A stretch of DNA of 26,453 bases from an uncultured Roseburia sp. (GCA_910587865.1 CAJUNX010000044.1:7222-33674), one strand, 5' to 3'; counted from the stretch's first letter, positions 14,592 to 23,520 are shown. Numbers and translations: made by a program. The notes: generated by a model from the sequence alone, not told the origin.

Positions 14592-16514
14592 ATGGGAACA
14601 AGCGCAGCATATGACGAGAGCAGTATTTCCGTACTGGAGGGGCTGGAGGCTGTCAGAAAACGGCCGGGGATGTATATCGGGAGTGTGTCCAGGAAGGGAT
14701 TAAACCACCTGATCTATGAGATTGTGGATAATGCGGTGGACGAGCATCTGGCCGGCGCGTGTGATACGATTGTCGTGACGCTCGAAGCGGACGGATCCTG
14801 TACGGTGACGGATAACGGACGAGGCGTGCCGGTGGGGATGCATGCGAAGGGCGTCTCGGCGGAGCGTGTCGTGTACACGACGCTGCACGCCGGAGGGAAG
14901 TTTGACGATTCCGCGTACAAGACGAGCGGCGGACTTCACGGCGTGGGTTCTTCGGTTGTCAATGCGCTTTCGACTTATATGGACGTTCAGGTCAGCAGAG
15001 ACGGGTATATCCATCATGATCGTTATGAGCGCGGCGTGCCGGTGATCGAGCTGGAGGACGGTCTGCTTCCGAAGCTCGGAAAGACGAAAAAGACAGGGAC
15101 AAAGATCAATTTCCTGCCGGATCCGGAGATTTTTGAGAAGACGAGGTTTAAAGGGGAGGATGTGAAGAGCCGGATGCACGAGACGGCCTATCTGAATCCG
15201 GAACTCACGATCATCTACGAGGATTTCAGGGACGGCAGGGACGAGCGGATCACCTATCACGAGGAGGAGGGGATTCTCGGTTTTGTCAAGGATCTCAACA
15301 AAAACAGTGAGGTGCTCCACGACGTGATTTATTTTAAGGGTGAGACCGAAGGGATCACCGTGGAGGCGGCGTTCCAGTATACGAATGAGTTTCACGAGAA
15401 TATTCTGGGGTTCTGCAATAATATTTTTAACGCGGAGGGCGGCACCCATATCACCGGGTTTAAGACAGTGATGACCACGGTGATCAATTCCTACGCGAGA
15501 GAGCTTGGTATTTTAAAAGAGAAGGATGCGAATTTTACCGGTACGGATGTCAGAAACGGAATGACGGCTGTCGTTTCCGTGAAGCATCCGGATCCACGGT
15601 TCGAGGGACAGACGAAGACGAAGCTGGACAATCAGGATGCCGCGCGTGCGACGTCAAAAGTGACGGGCGACGAGATCCAGCTGTATTTTGACAAGAATCT
15701 CGAGGTGTTAAAGACCGTGATCTCCTGTGCGGAGAAGGCGGCAAAGATTCGCAAATCCGAGGAGAAGGCGAAGACAAATCTCCTGACAAAGCAGAAGTTT
15801 TCGTTCGATTCGAACGGGAAACTGGCGAACTGTGAGAGCAGGGATGCCTCGATCTGTGAGATTTTTATCGTGGAGGGAGATTCTGCCGGCGGTTCCGCGA
15901 AGACGGCCAGGGACCGCAGTTTTCAGGCGATCCTGCCGATCCGCGGCAAGATTTTAAATGTCGAGAAGGCCAGTATCGATAAAGTCCTGGCGAACGCGGA
16001 GATCAAGACGATGATCAATGCTTTCGGCTGCGGTTTTTCGGAAGGATACGGCAACGATTTTGATATCTCGAAGCTGCGCTATGACAAGATCATCATCATG
16101 GCGGATGCGGATGTGGACGGCGCGCATATCTCCACGCTGCTTTTAACACTGTTTTACCGGTTTATGCCGGAGCTGATCTATGAGGGGCACGTCTATGTGG
16201 CGATGCCGCCGCTCTATAAGGCGATTCCCGCGCGCGGGGAGGAAGAGTATCTCTATGACGACGAGGCGCTCTCGCGCTACCGCAAAAAGCATAAGGGGAG
16301 TTTTACCCTCCAGCGCTACAAAGGACTCGGAGAGATGGACGCGGAACAGCTGTGGGAGACCACACTTGACCCAGAAAGACGTCTTTTAAAGCGGATCGAG
16401 ATTGAGGACGGACGCATGGCCTCCGATGTCACAGAGCTTCTGATGGGCAATGATGTGCCGCCGCGCAGGACGTTTATCTATAATCATGCGGAGGACGCGG
16501 AGCTTGACGTATAG
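14592..16514 (+). CDS. parE: Type IIA topoisomerase subunit B (ParE/GyrB-like)
   Basis: The 640-residue ATPase subunit of a type II topoisomerase. The GHKL ATP site shows EIVDNAVDE (43-51), TDNGRGVP (73-80) and TSGGLHGVGSS (111-121). The TOPRIM domain has VEGDSAGGSAK and DADVDG, and the C-terminus has LQRYKGLGEM. I chose ATG 14592, with AAGGAAG seven bases upstream, because the protein then begins right before the conserved LEGLEAVRKRPGMYIGS. The partner subunit follows, and dnaA, dnaN and recF are absent. The pair is therefore more likely the second enzyme (topoisomerase IV role) than the origin-linked gyrase. Sequence alone (QAILPIRGKILNVE) is somewhat GyrB-like, so the name is provisional. 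Confidence 0.88.
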   Translation: MGTSAAYDESSISVLEGLEAVRKRPGMYIGSVSRKGLNHLIYEIVDNAVDEHLAGACDTIVVTLEADGSCTVTDNGRGVPVGMHAKGVSAERVVYTTLHAGGKFDDSAYKTSGGLHGVGSSVVNALSTYMDVQVSRDGYIHHDRYERGVPVIELEDGLLPKLGKTKKTGTKINFLPDPEIFEKTRFKGEDVKSRMHETAYLNPELTIIYEDFRDGRDERITYHEEEGILGFVKDLNKNSEVLHDVIYFKGETEGITVEAAFQYTNEFHENILGFCNNIFNAEGGTHITGFKTVMTTVINSYARELGILKEKDANFTGTDVRNGMTAVVSVKHPDPRFEGQTKTKLDNQDAARATSKVTGDEIQLYFDKNLEVLKTVISCAEKAAKIRKSEEKAKTNLLTKQKFSFDSNGKLANCESRDASICEIFIVEGDSAGGSAKTARDRSFQAILPIRGKILNVEKASIDKVLANAEIKTMINAFGCGFSEGYGNDFDISKLRYDKIIIMADADVDGAHISTLLLTLFYRFMPELIYEGHVYVAMPPLYKAIPARGEEEYLYDDEALSRYRKKHKGSFTLQRYKGLGEMDAEQLWETTLDPERRLLKRIEIEDGRMASDVTELLMGNDVPPRRTFIYNHAEDAELDV

Positions 16515-16644
16515 CAATGAGCGGTGCAAATCGTCATGAGACGATCTAAGTGAAACAGGCAGAGCGGCTGCCGGCAGCCGAATCTGTCTGAGTCACTTGT
16601 GATAAGGCGGTGCCAAACAGGTGCCAGTGGCACCTGTTTGGACC
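16515..16644. repeat. Two strong palindromes between the topoisomerase genes
   Basis: CGGCTGCCGGCAGCCG (16565-16580) is a perfect 16-bp palindrome. CCAAACAGGTGCCA (16613-16626) and TGGCACCTGTTTGG (16628-16641) form a perfect 14-bp inverted repeat around one base. Neither is followed by a T-run, so they are not ordinary terminators. A smaller ATCGTC/GACGAT hairpin sits at about 16530. Confidence 0.85.
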
Positions 16645-16836
16645 GGAGCGGAGCGAAGACGGCCCGCAGCGAGATGAAGCGAAGCGGAATCGAGCTGGCA
16701 CCGCGGGGGAAAGCGTGAGGGGCAGAGCGGAGTCCACCGCGCAGCGGGAAGAGGTGGAAGCAGGCTGGCATTGCGGGATGGAGCGAAGTCCACCGCGCAG
16801 CGGGAAGAGGTGGAAACAGGCTGGCATTGCGGGAGA
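16645..16836. repeat. 56-bp tandem repeat in the leader of parC
   Basis: Copies at 16725-16780 and 16781-16836 differ at only a few positions and share AGTCCACCGCGCAGCGGGAA. A more degenerate version (16645-16724) precedes them. The array ends 24 bp before the parC start codon. Because 56 is not a multiple of three, it is not maintained as a coding repeat. Confidence 0.88.
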
Positions 16837-16860
16837 ATGCAGCATTAGAAAGAGGGAACC

Positions 16861-19098
16861 ATGAGACAGGAAGAACAGATTATCCGCACCGAATACGCGG
16901 AACTGATGCAGAAATCCTTTATTGATTATGCGATGAGCGTGATCGTCGCGCGCGCCCTGCCGGATGTGCGGGACGGATTAAAACCGGTGCAGAGGCGCAC
17001 GCTTTACGATATGCATGAGCTGGGAATCCGTTATGACAGGCCGTACCGCAAGAGTGCGCGTATCGTCGGGGATACGATGGGTAAGTATCACCCGCACGGA
17101 GACAGCTCGATCTACGGGTCGCTTGTCGTGATGGCGCAGGATTTTAAGATGGGCATGCCGTTAGTGGACGGCCACGGCAATTTCGGTTCGATCGAGGGCG
17201 ACGGCGCCGCCGCGATGCGGTATACGGAGGCCAGGCTTCAGAAACTGACGCAGGAGGCATATCTCGCGGATCTCGACAAGAATGTGGTGGATTTTGTGCC
17301 CAATTTTGACGAGACGGAAAAGGAGCCCGAGGTGCTGCCGGTTAGGGTGCCGAACCTTTTGGTCAACGGTGCGGAGGGGATCGCGGTCGGCATGACGACC
17401 AACATTCCGCCTCACAATTTTGCCGAGGTAATTGACGGTGTGATCGCCTATATGAAAGATCCGGATATCAATACGGAGCAGATGATGAAGTATATCCCGG
17501 GACCGGATTTTCCGACCGGGGGGATTGTCGCAAATAAGGACGAGCTGCTCTCGATCTATTCGACCGGAACAGGAAAGATCAAGATCCGCGGAAAGGTGGA
17601 GGTTGAGCACGGCAAGGGAGGAAGAGAGCGGCTTGTGATCACGGAGATTCCCTACACGATGATCGGCGCGAATATCGGAAAGTTTTTGAACGATGTTTAT
17701 AGTCTGGTTGAGACGAAGAAGACGTCCGATATCACGGACATCACGAATCAGTCTTCCAAAGAGGGGATCCGCATTGTGATTGAGCTAAGGCGCGGCGCGG
17801 ATGCGGAGAATCTGAAAAATCTGCTTTACAAGAAGACAAAGCTCGAGGATACGTTTGGCGTAAATATGCTTGCGGTTGCGGACAAAAAACCGGAGACGAT
17901 GGGTATTGTTCCGATGATCCGCCATCATGTGAATTTTCAGTTTGAGCTGGCGACGAGAAAATACCGCACGCTCCTGGCGAAGGAAAAGGATAAAAAAGAG
18001 ATTCAGGAGGGGCTGATCCGCGCCTGTGACGTGATTGATCTGATTATCGAGATTCTGCGGGGAAGTGCGAATGTAAAGACCGCGAAGGCATGTCTGACGG
18101 ACGGGATCACGGACGGGATCCGGTTTAAGACGGCGCAGTCGAAAAAGGATGCCGAAAAGCTCCGGTTTACGGAGCGTCAGGCGGATGCGATCTTAGAGAT
18201 GCGTCTGTACCGACTGATCGGACTTGAGATCGAGGCGCTTTTGCGCGATCATGAAAAGACGCTGGCCTGTATCGCGGAGTATGAGGAGATCCTCGAAAAC
18301 CGCGGGGTGATGGCGCGCGTGATCATCCGTGAGCTGCAGCATTTTAAGAAAGAGTATCAGCGGCCGCGGCGGACGGCACTTGAGAATCTGAGAGAGGTTG
18401 TGATCGAGGAGAAAAAGCCGGAGGAGATGGATGTGGTCTTTCTGATGGACCGGTTCGGCTACGGAAAGACGATTGATGTCAGCACGTATGAGCGGAACAA
18501 AGAGGCGGCCGATGCGGAAAACCGTTACGTGATCCAGTGTAAAAATACGGACCGGATCTGTATGTTTACGAACCGCGGACAGCTTCACATGCTCAAGGTA
18601 TTTGATCTGCCGTTTGGAAAATTCCGGGACAAGGGAACGCCGTTGGACAATCTGAGCAACTACAACAGCAGTGAGGAGTCGGTCGTGATGCTCACGAATC
18701 TGGCGGCCATCCAGGACAAAAAGCTATTGTTCGGGACAAAGACGGCAATGTTAAAGGTGGTCGACGGCAGTGAGTTTGACGTGGCAAAGCGCACTACGGC
18801 TGCGACAAAGCTATCCGACGGGGATGAACTGCTTCTGGTGAGCGTTCTCTCGGGAAATGAGACTCTTGTCATGCAGTCGCAGAAGGATTTCTTTCTGCGC
18901 ATCGAGGCCGCGGTGATCCCGGAAAAGAAAAAAGGCGCCGTGGGCGTGCGGGGAATGCGGCTCGGCGAGGGAGATCTGCTGTGCGAACTTCATCTGCTGC
19001 AGGAAAATGAGACAAAGAGTGCGGAGGTAAAGGGCAAAGAGGTTGCGCTGCACCGTCTGCACATCGGAAACCGTGATACAAAGGGGACGAAGAAGTGA
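16861..19098 (+). CDS. parC: Type IIA topoisomerase subunit A (ParC/GyrA-like)
   Basis: The 745-residue DNA-cleaving subunit. Tyr121 in RYTEARLQKL is the expected catalytic tyrosine, next to Arg120. The quinolone region reads HPHGDSSIYGS, with Ser82 present but Gly86 where an acidic residue is usual. The C-terminal domain has beta-pinwheel repeats such as KGAVGVRGMRLGEGD, and I find no GyrA box (QRRGGKG-like). That supports a topoisomerase IV role over gyrase. The ATG at 16861 follows AGAGGGAA. Its stop overlaps the GTG start of the HAD phosphatase gene. Confidence 0.9.
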   Translation: MRQEEQIIRTEYAELMQKSFIDYAMSVIVARALPDVRDGLKPVQRRTLYDMHELGIRYDRPYRKSARIVGDTMGKYHPHGDSSIYGSLVVMAQDFKMGMPLVDGHGNFGSIEGDGAAAMRYTEARLQKLTQEAYLADLDKNVVDFVPNFDETEKEPEVLPVRVPNLLVNGAEGIAVGMTTNIPPHNFAEVIDGVIAYMKDPDINTEQMMKYIPGPDFPTGGIVANKDELLSIYSTGTGKIKIRGKVEVEHGKGGRERLVITEIPYTMIGANIGKFLNDVYSLVETKKTSDITDITNQSSKEGIRIVIELRRGADAENLKNLLYKKTKLEDTFGVNMLAVADKKPETMGIVPMIRHHVNFQFELATRKYRTLLAKEKDKKEIQEGLIRACDVIDLIIEILRGSANVKTAKACLTDGITDGIRFKTAQSKKDAEKLRFTERQADAILEMRLYRLIGLEIEALLRDHEKTLACIAEYEEILENRGVMARVIIRELQHFKKEYQRPRRTALENLREVVIEEKKPEEMDVVFLMDRFGYGKTIDVSTYERNKEAADAENRYVIQCKNTDRICMFTNRGQLHMLKVFDLPFGKFRDKGTPLDNLSNYNSSEESVVMLTNLAAIQDKKLLFGTKTAMLKVVDGSEFDVAKRTTAATKLSDGDELLLVSVLSGNETLVMQSQKDFFLRIEAAVIPEKKKGAVGVRGMRLGEGDLLCELHLLQENETKSAEVKGKEVALHRLHIGNRDTKGTKK

Positions 19099-19760
19099 TA
19101 AAAGCGATTTTATGGGATCTGGACGGGACGATCATCAATTCGGAGGAAGGGATCACAAAATGTGTGCAGTACGCGCTGCGCGCACATGGGATTGAGGAGC
19201 CGGATTTAACAAAGCTTCAGTGTTTTATCGGTCCGCCGCTGGGGCGGATGTATCGGGAGAAGTACCATATGTCGGAGGAGGAAGCCTGGCAGGCAGTGGC
19301 TCATTACAGGGAACGCTTTGATGTCGTCGGGATCTTTGAGTGCACGCTTTACGATGGGGTGAGGGAGACGATGGCGTCCCTGCAGAAAAAAGGGTACATT
19401 CAGGCCCTTGCATCCTCAAAGCCAGAGCCTGCCTGCCGGAGAATTCTCGCACATTTCGGACTCACGGAGTATTTTGACGAGATTGCAGGTGCGACGCTGG
19501 ACGGGGCGATCAGCACAAAGCACGAGGTGCTGAAGGAGCTGGGCAGACGTCTTGCGGACCGGGAGCTTTCCAAAGAAGAGCTCTGTCTGATCGGCGACAC
19601 AAGGTATGACGCTGCGGGCGCAAAGGAATACGGGATCCGCACAATTGGCGTCAGTTACGGCTTTGGGACAAGGGAAGAGCAGATCGCGGCCGGGGCGGAG
19701 GCGGTGTTCGACCGGATTGAGGAAGTGGAGAGATACATTGAAAACGACGGGCGCATGTAA
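19095..19760 (+). CDS. HAD-family phosphatase (Gph/PGP-like)
   Basis: A 221-residue HAD hydrolase with motif I DLDGT (residues 8-12, Asp8 nucleophile and Asp10), motif II Ser in LASSKPE, and the motif IV acidic group in GDTRYD. A helical cap of the phosphoglycolate-phosphatase type sits between motifs I and II. The substrate is not predictable. The start is GTG at 19095, overlapping the parC stop (GTGA), with AAGGGGA seven bases upstream. It is therefore translated from the topoisomerase message. Confidence 0.87.
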   Translation: MIKAILWDLDGTIINSEEGITKCVQYALRAHGIEEPDLTKLQCFIGPPLGRMYREKYHMSEEEAWQAVAHYRERFDVVGIFECTLYDGVRETMASLQKKGYIQALASSKPEPACRRILAHFGLTEYFDEIAGATLDGAISTKHEVLKELGRRLADRELSKEELCLIGDTRYDAAGAKEYGIRTIGVSYGFGTREEQIAAGAEAVFDRIEEVERYIENDGRM

Positions 19761-20595
19761 AATATGGCAGATCATTTACCCGATCGGGATCTATTATGTG
19801 GTATCGGGGATCGTGTATATGGTACTGGAATTTCTGCTGGGGCCTGCCGGCCCGGATTATATGCTGCGGCAGATGATCTGTGCTGCGGCGACGCTGCCGT
19901 TTCTCTGGTCCTTTTATAAAGAGGACAAAAAGACGCTGCCGGCCGGTCCCGGGCGGGGAGATCCGCAGCCGCCGAAAGAAACGGGGAATCTGACGTCCCG
20001 GGGATCCGGCGCCGGACGGGACCTGTTTATGGGGCGTGAGGGGATGCGCTGCCGGATGAGCCTGCTCTCTGATCTGGCGCTGTCGGCGATTGCAGGCGGG
20101 ACGGCGGGGATCGCCTTAAACAACCTGATCGCCATGACGCGGCTCACGCAGATGTCATCCGGCTTTAAAGAGGCAAACGAAGCATTTTTTGCGGGGCAGC
20201 TGATTTTTGAACTGCTCGGCTCCTGCCTGCTGATCCCGGTTGCGGAAGAGCTTTTATACCGGGGCGTGGTTTATCGAAGAATGCGGCCGGTATGCGGCGC
20301 GTCTTTTTCGGTGTTGCTCTCGGCGGTGATATTCGGACTGATGCACGGGAATCTGGTGCAGTTTCTGTATGCGGGTGCGCTCGGACTTTTGCTGGCGTTT
20401 CTTTTGGAGCGGACCAAACATCTTCTGACGGCGGTGTGCGCGCATATTGCGGCAAACCTGGCGGCCGTGCTGCGGCAGGAGACGGGATGGCTTTCCTTCT
20501 GCTATGAGGTATCGCCCGCGGCGCTTTTGTGCACGGCCGTACTGACGGCGGCCGCGGCAGCCGCGGTGCTGATCCTGTGGAAGAAGAGACGATGA
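19738..20595 (+). CDS. CPBP-family intramembrane protease (CaaX-protease-like)
   Basis: A 285-residue membrane protein of the CPBP/Abi family. Motif 1 is EELLYR (170-175), motif 2 FGLMH (199-203, His203) and motif 3 HIAAN (236-240), which together form the glutamic-type protease site. Two hydrophobic segments at the N-terminus are separated from the catalytic domain by a Gly/Pro/Arg-rich linker (about 62-100). I infer a TTG start at 19738, overlapping the end of the HAD gene, because GTGGAG lies seven bases upstream and the first membrane segment begins soon after. No other start fits before that segment. Its substrates are unknown; relatives act in bacteriocin immunity or peptide processing. 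Confidence 0.75.
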   Translation: MKTTGACKIWQIIYPIGIYYVVSGIVYMVLEFLLGPAGPDYMLRQMICAAATLPFLWSFYKEDKKTLPAGPGRGDPQPPKETGNLTSRGSGAGRDLFMGREGMRCRMSLLSDLALSAIAGGTAGIALNNLIAMTRLTQMSSGFKEANEAFFAGQLIFELLGSCLLIPVAEELLYRGVVYRRMRPVCGASFSVLLSAVIFGLMHGNLVQFLYAGALGLLLAFLLERTKHLLTAVCAHIAANLAAVLRQETGWLSFCYEVSPAALLCTAVLTAAAAAAVLILWKKRR

Positions 20596-20596
20596 G

Positions 20597-20755
20597 GTCA
20601 TCTTAAGCCGCACCGTGAAAAAGAGCAGAGACGTTTGGAGCGCGCCGGGGAAGGATCAGCAGAAGTCATCCTAAGCCGCGCCGTAAAAGAGCAGAGACGT
20701 TTGGAGCGCGCCGGGGAAGGATCAGCAGAAGTTCCTAAGCCGCGCCGTGAAAAAG
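20597..20755. repeat. 66-68-bp tandem repeat before the YczE-like gene
   Basis: Copy 1 is 20597-20664, copy 2 is 20665-20730 and a partial third is 20731-20755. They share TAAGCCGC and GAGCAGAGACGTTTGGAGCG. The unit carries small indels between copies and is not in phase with any gene. Confidence 0.9.
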
Positions 20756-20823
20756 TATACAGGGCATGCAGGGACGGCCATGTGGGAAACGGAAGAAAGA
20801 ATGGATACAGGGAGACTACATTG

Positions 20824-21567
20824 ATGAAAAAGGCATATATCTGGAGAGGAATGATATACATGGCAGGACTTCTGATCCTGGCGCTGGGAATCACGCTGAA
20901 TACAAAAACAGGGTTCGGCGTCTCAGCCCTCGTTTCGGTTTCCTATTGTGTGTCTGTTTTGTGGAATCTGAATTTTGGAAATATGACATTTATCTTATAT
21001 GCGGTTTTTATGCTGTTTGAGATGGCGATACATCTTGCGGAGCACATGAGCAGGGCGAAAGCCGGTCCGGCAGCGGGAGGCGGCTGTCAGCGCAGAAGTC
21101 TCGCACAGGAGCTTTTTCTGGATCTGCTTCAGCTGCCGATGAGCCTTATCCTGACCCGGTTTATCAATCTGTTCGGTGCGCTGATCCCGGATTTCGCGGC
21201 GGAGGGTCAGGGCGGCTTTGCGGGAAGTATGGCGGGGCGTCTTCTGATGCTTCTGTTTGCGATCGTGTGCACCGGGGTCGGTTCGGCGATGTCGTTAAAC
21301 ATGCGGCTCGTTCCCTGCCCGGCGGACGGCGTGGTTCAGGTGTTTGCGGATACGAAGGGAATCGGAGTCGGGCTGGTGAAAAACGGCTTTGATTTTCTGA
21401 ATCTGTGTATTGCGCTGGCGCTCGGACTGATAGTGGGACATCGCGTCATCGGAATCGGGATCGGAACAGTGGCGGCAATGCTCGGTGTGGGGCGTGTGAT
21501 CGCAGTGTTCAACGGATTTTTCATGAAGCGGCTGTGTACGGTCGCAGGGGTGGAAAGCAGAGCCTGA
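20824..21567 (+). CDS. YczE/YitT-like integral membrane protein (DUF6198-like)
   Basis: A 247-residue membrane protein with about five hydrophobic segments. Its N-terminal KAYIWRGMIYMAGLLILALG and the following NTKTGFGVSALVS, and later PADGVVQVFADTKGIGVGLVKN (quoted in part), resemble the YczE/YyaS/YitT membrane family, which has no settled function. A polar insert at about residues 76-95 faces one side of the membrane. ATG 20824 has AGGGAG nine bases upstream. In-frame codons extend farther up through the tandem repeat, but the repeat is better read as untranslated. Confidence 0.72.
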   Translation: MKKAYIWRGMIYMAGLLILALGITLNTKTGFGVSALVSVSYCVSVLWNLNFGNMTFILYAVFMLFEMAIHLAEHMSRAKAGPAAGGGCQRRSLAQELFLDLLQLPMSLILTRFINLFGALIPDFAAEGQGGFAGSMAGRLLMLLFAIVCTGVGSAMSLNMRLVPCPADGVVQVFADTKGIGVGLVKNGFDFLNLCIALALGLIVGHRVIGIGIGTVAAMLGVGRVIAVFNGFFMKRLCTVAGVESRA

Positions 21568-21687
21568 TTGTGCAAAAAAAATCTCTGAATTGTGCTATTC
21601 TGTGGCGGATCATTCTGCTAAAATGATACTATAGTCCCGGTATGATCTGTCCTGACGGACGGGCTGGGAGAGAAGGAGGAAAAAGAA

Positions 21688-22521
21688 ATGGCTTTTATTC
21701 AGATGAATCTGTTGTCGCAGTCGCTGATGCGCACCGTTCCGGTGAACGTGATCCTTCCGGCGGACAAGCTGGTATTTCCGGGAATGCCGGTGAGGGAGGA
21801 CAAACCGTATAAGACGCTGTATCTGCTGCACGGGATTTTTGGCAGCTATGCGGACTGGGTAAACGGGACAAGGATCTGCCGCTATGCGGAGGAGAATGAC
21901 CTGGTGGTTGTCATGCCGTCCGGGGACAATGCGTTTTATGTGGATCAGAAGGAAGGACAGAACTGTTACGGAGAATTTATCGGCAGGGAGCTTGTGGAGC
22001 TGACGAGAAAGATGTTCCCGCTGTCTCATAAAAGGGAGGATACCTATATCGGCGGGCTTTCCATGGGCGGCTACGGTGCGATCCGGAACGGCCTGAAATA
22101 TCATGACACGTTCGGCGCGGTCGTGGCGCTCTCCTCGGCGCTGATTGTGGAGGGACTTCCGGCGAGAACCAACGATGCTCCGATCTTTATGGAGCGCAGA
22201 GATTACGCCGAATCTGTCTTCGGCGACCTGGATGAAGTGTTAAAGAGCGATAAATATCCGAATTATCTGGTGGAGCAGTTAAAGAAGGAAGGCGCACAGT
22301 TCCCGGACTTTTTCATGGCCTGCGGGGATGCGGACGGACTTTTGAAGGCAAATCAGGATTTTGCAGCGTTCTTAAAAGCGAATGATGTGTCGGTGACGTT
22401 TGAGGTCGGGCCGGGCGGTCACGAGTGGGATTTTTGGGATACCTATATCAAAAAAGGGATGGACTGGCTGCCGCTTGAGCGAAACGGACTGGGAATCAAC
22501 AGCGGGAACGTCAGGGTCTGA
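21688..22521 (+). CDS. Alpha/beta-hydrolase esterase (tributyrin esterase / esterase D type)
   Basis: A 277-residue serine esterase. HGIFGS (49-54) forms the oxyanion-hole strand, GLSMGG (123-128) carries the nucleophile Ser125, the acid is Asp214 or Asp216 in CGDADGL, and the base is His245 in GGHEWDFW. There is no signal peptide, so it acts in the cytoplasm. Relatives hydrolyse short-chain acyl or acetyl esters, including acetylated sugars, and S-formylglutathione in other bacteria. An AGGAGG stands eight bases before the ATG at 21688. A TAAAAT at 21619-21624 could be a -10, without a good -35. Confidence 0.88.
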   Translation: MAFIQMNLLSQSLMRTVPVNVILPADKLVFPGMPVREDKPYKTLYLLHGIFGSYADWVNGTRICRYAEENDLVVVMPSGDNAFYVDQKEGQNCYGEFIGRELVELTRKMFPLSHKREDTYIGGLSMGGYGAIRNGLKYHDTFGAVVALSSALIVEGLPARTNDAPIFMERRDYAESVFGDLDEVLKSDKYPNYLVEQLKKEGAQFPDFFMACGDADGLLKANQDFAAFLKANDVSVTFEVGPGGHEWDFWDTYIKKGMDWLPLERNGLGINSGNVRV

Positions 22522-22812
22522 AGCGCGGGCCGTGACGGGAAAGAGGAGCCGCGGGAAGGCGCGAGGAAGAACTGCGGGAAACGCGCGGGCCGTGACGGGA
22601 AAGAGGAGCCGCGGGAAGGGCGCGAGTCAGAGCGGAAGGAAGAGGACAGCGGGAAGGCTGTGCGTGAAACGCGCGAGTTGTGACGGGAAAGAAGAGCCGC
22701 GGGAAGAGCGGTGGGAAATGCGCATGCCGTGACAGGAAAGAGGAGCCGCGGGAAGGACGCGCGGGAAACGCGCGAGTCAGAGCGGAAGGAAGAAGACAGC
22801 GGGAAGGCTGTG
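22520..22812. repeat. Composite repeat array between the esterase and pgmB
   Basis: A unit containing GTGACGGGAAAGAGGAGCCG recurs at about 22532, 22592, 22680 and 22729 (spacings 60, 88 and 49 bp), with small changes in the last two. A second unit starting CGCGAGTCAGAGCGGAAGGA recurs at 22621 and 22771 (150 bp apart). The array fills the gap between the stop codon and about 40 bases before the pgmB start. Confidence 0.9.
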
Positions 22813-22850
22813 TGAAAAACAAAGAATCAGGGAAGAACAGGAGGAAAGAG

Positions 22851-23495
22851 ATGGGATTAAAAGCAGCGATTTTTGATTTGGACGGAGTGATCGTATTTAC
22901 GGACAAGTTTCACTATCAGGCATGGAAACAGATGGCGGATGAAATGGGGATCTATTTCGACGAGGAGATCAATAACCGTCTCCGCGGAGTCAGCCGGATG
23001 GACAGTCTTGAGATTATTCTAGAGCGGTATGAGGGAGAGCCGTTGTCACAGGAGCGCAAAGAAGAGCTGGCGACACAGAAGAACGATACCTACCGCGAGC
23101 TGTTAAAGACGATGTCACCGGCCGATGTGACGCAGGAGGTGCGGGATACGCTTGCCGAGCTCCGCAGACGCGGTGTGAAGATTTCGCTGGGATCCTCGAG
23201 CAAAAACGCGAAGTTTATCCTGGAGCGCGTGGAGCTTCTCGACGCGTTTGACGCGATCTCTGACGGCACGAATATCACAAAGTCAAAGCCGGATCCCGAG
23301 GTGTTTCTGAAAGGTGCGGAGTTTTTGGGCGAGAAGCCGGAGGAATGCGTGGTTGTGGAGGATGCCGAGGCGGGAATTGACGCCGGGATCGCAGGCGGCA
23401 TGAAGACGGCGGCGATCGGTGACGCCGTAAACTGCGGCAAGGCAGATTACACGCTCACGACATTTTCTGATCTGTTAAATATTTTTGTGGCATAA
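22851..23495 (+). CDS. pgmB: Beta-phosphoglucomutase
   Basis: This 214-residue HAD enzyme should interconvert beta-glucose 1-phosphate and glucose 6-phosphate, downstream of maltose or trehalose phosphorylases. It has FDLDGV (8-13, Asp9 nucleophile and Asp11), the typical start FHYQAWKQMADEMGI, LRGVSRMDSLEIIL, GSSSKNAKFIL, TKSKPDPEVF and VVVEDAEAGIDAG. This motif set is specific for the PgmB group among HAD proteins. AGGAGGAAAGAG precedes the ATG at 22851. No phosphorylase gene is in the window. Confidence 0.92.
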   Translation: MGLKAAIFDLDGVIVFTDKFHYQAWKQMADEMGIYFDEEINNRLRGVSRMDSLEIILERYEGEPLSQERKEELATQKNDTYRELLKTMSPADVTQEVRDTLAELRRRGVKISLGSSSKNAKFILERVELLDAFDAISDGTNITKSKPDPEVFLKGAEFLGEKPEECVVVEDAEAGIDAGIAGGMKTAAIGDAVNCGKADYTLTTFSDLLNIFVA

Positions 23496-23520
23496 CATCG
23501 TTTTATTGCAAAAGTTCAGC

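Noticed and set aside
16610..16864. Small open frame through the parE-parC gap
   Set aside because: It is built from the palindrome and 56-bp repeats, whose length is not a multiple of three, and has no RBS of its own.
14592..19098. Calling the pair gyrB-gyrA
   Set aside because: There is no dnaA/dnaN/recF neighbourhood and no GyrA box in the A subunit. Topoisomerase IV is favoured, although the B subunit has some GyrB-like motifs.
22520..22812. Regularly spaced repeats resembling a CRISPR array
   Set aside because: The spacings (60, 88, 49, 150) are irregular, the intervening sequence is itself repeated rather than unique, and no cas genes are present.
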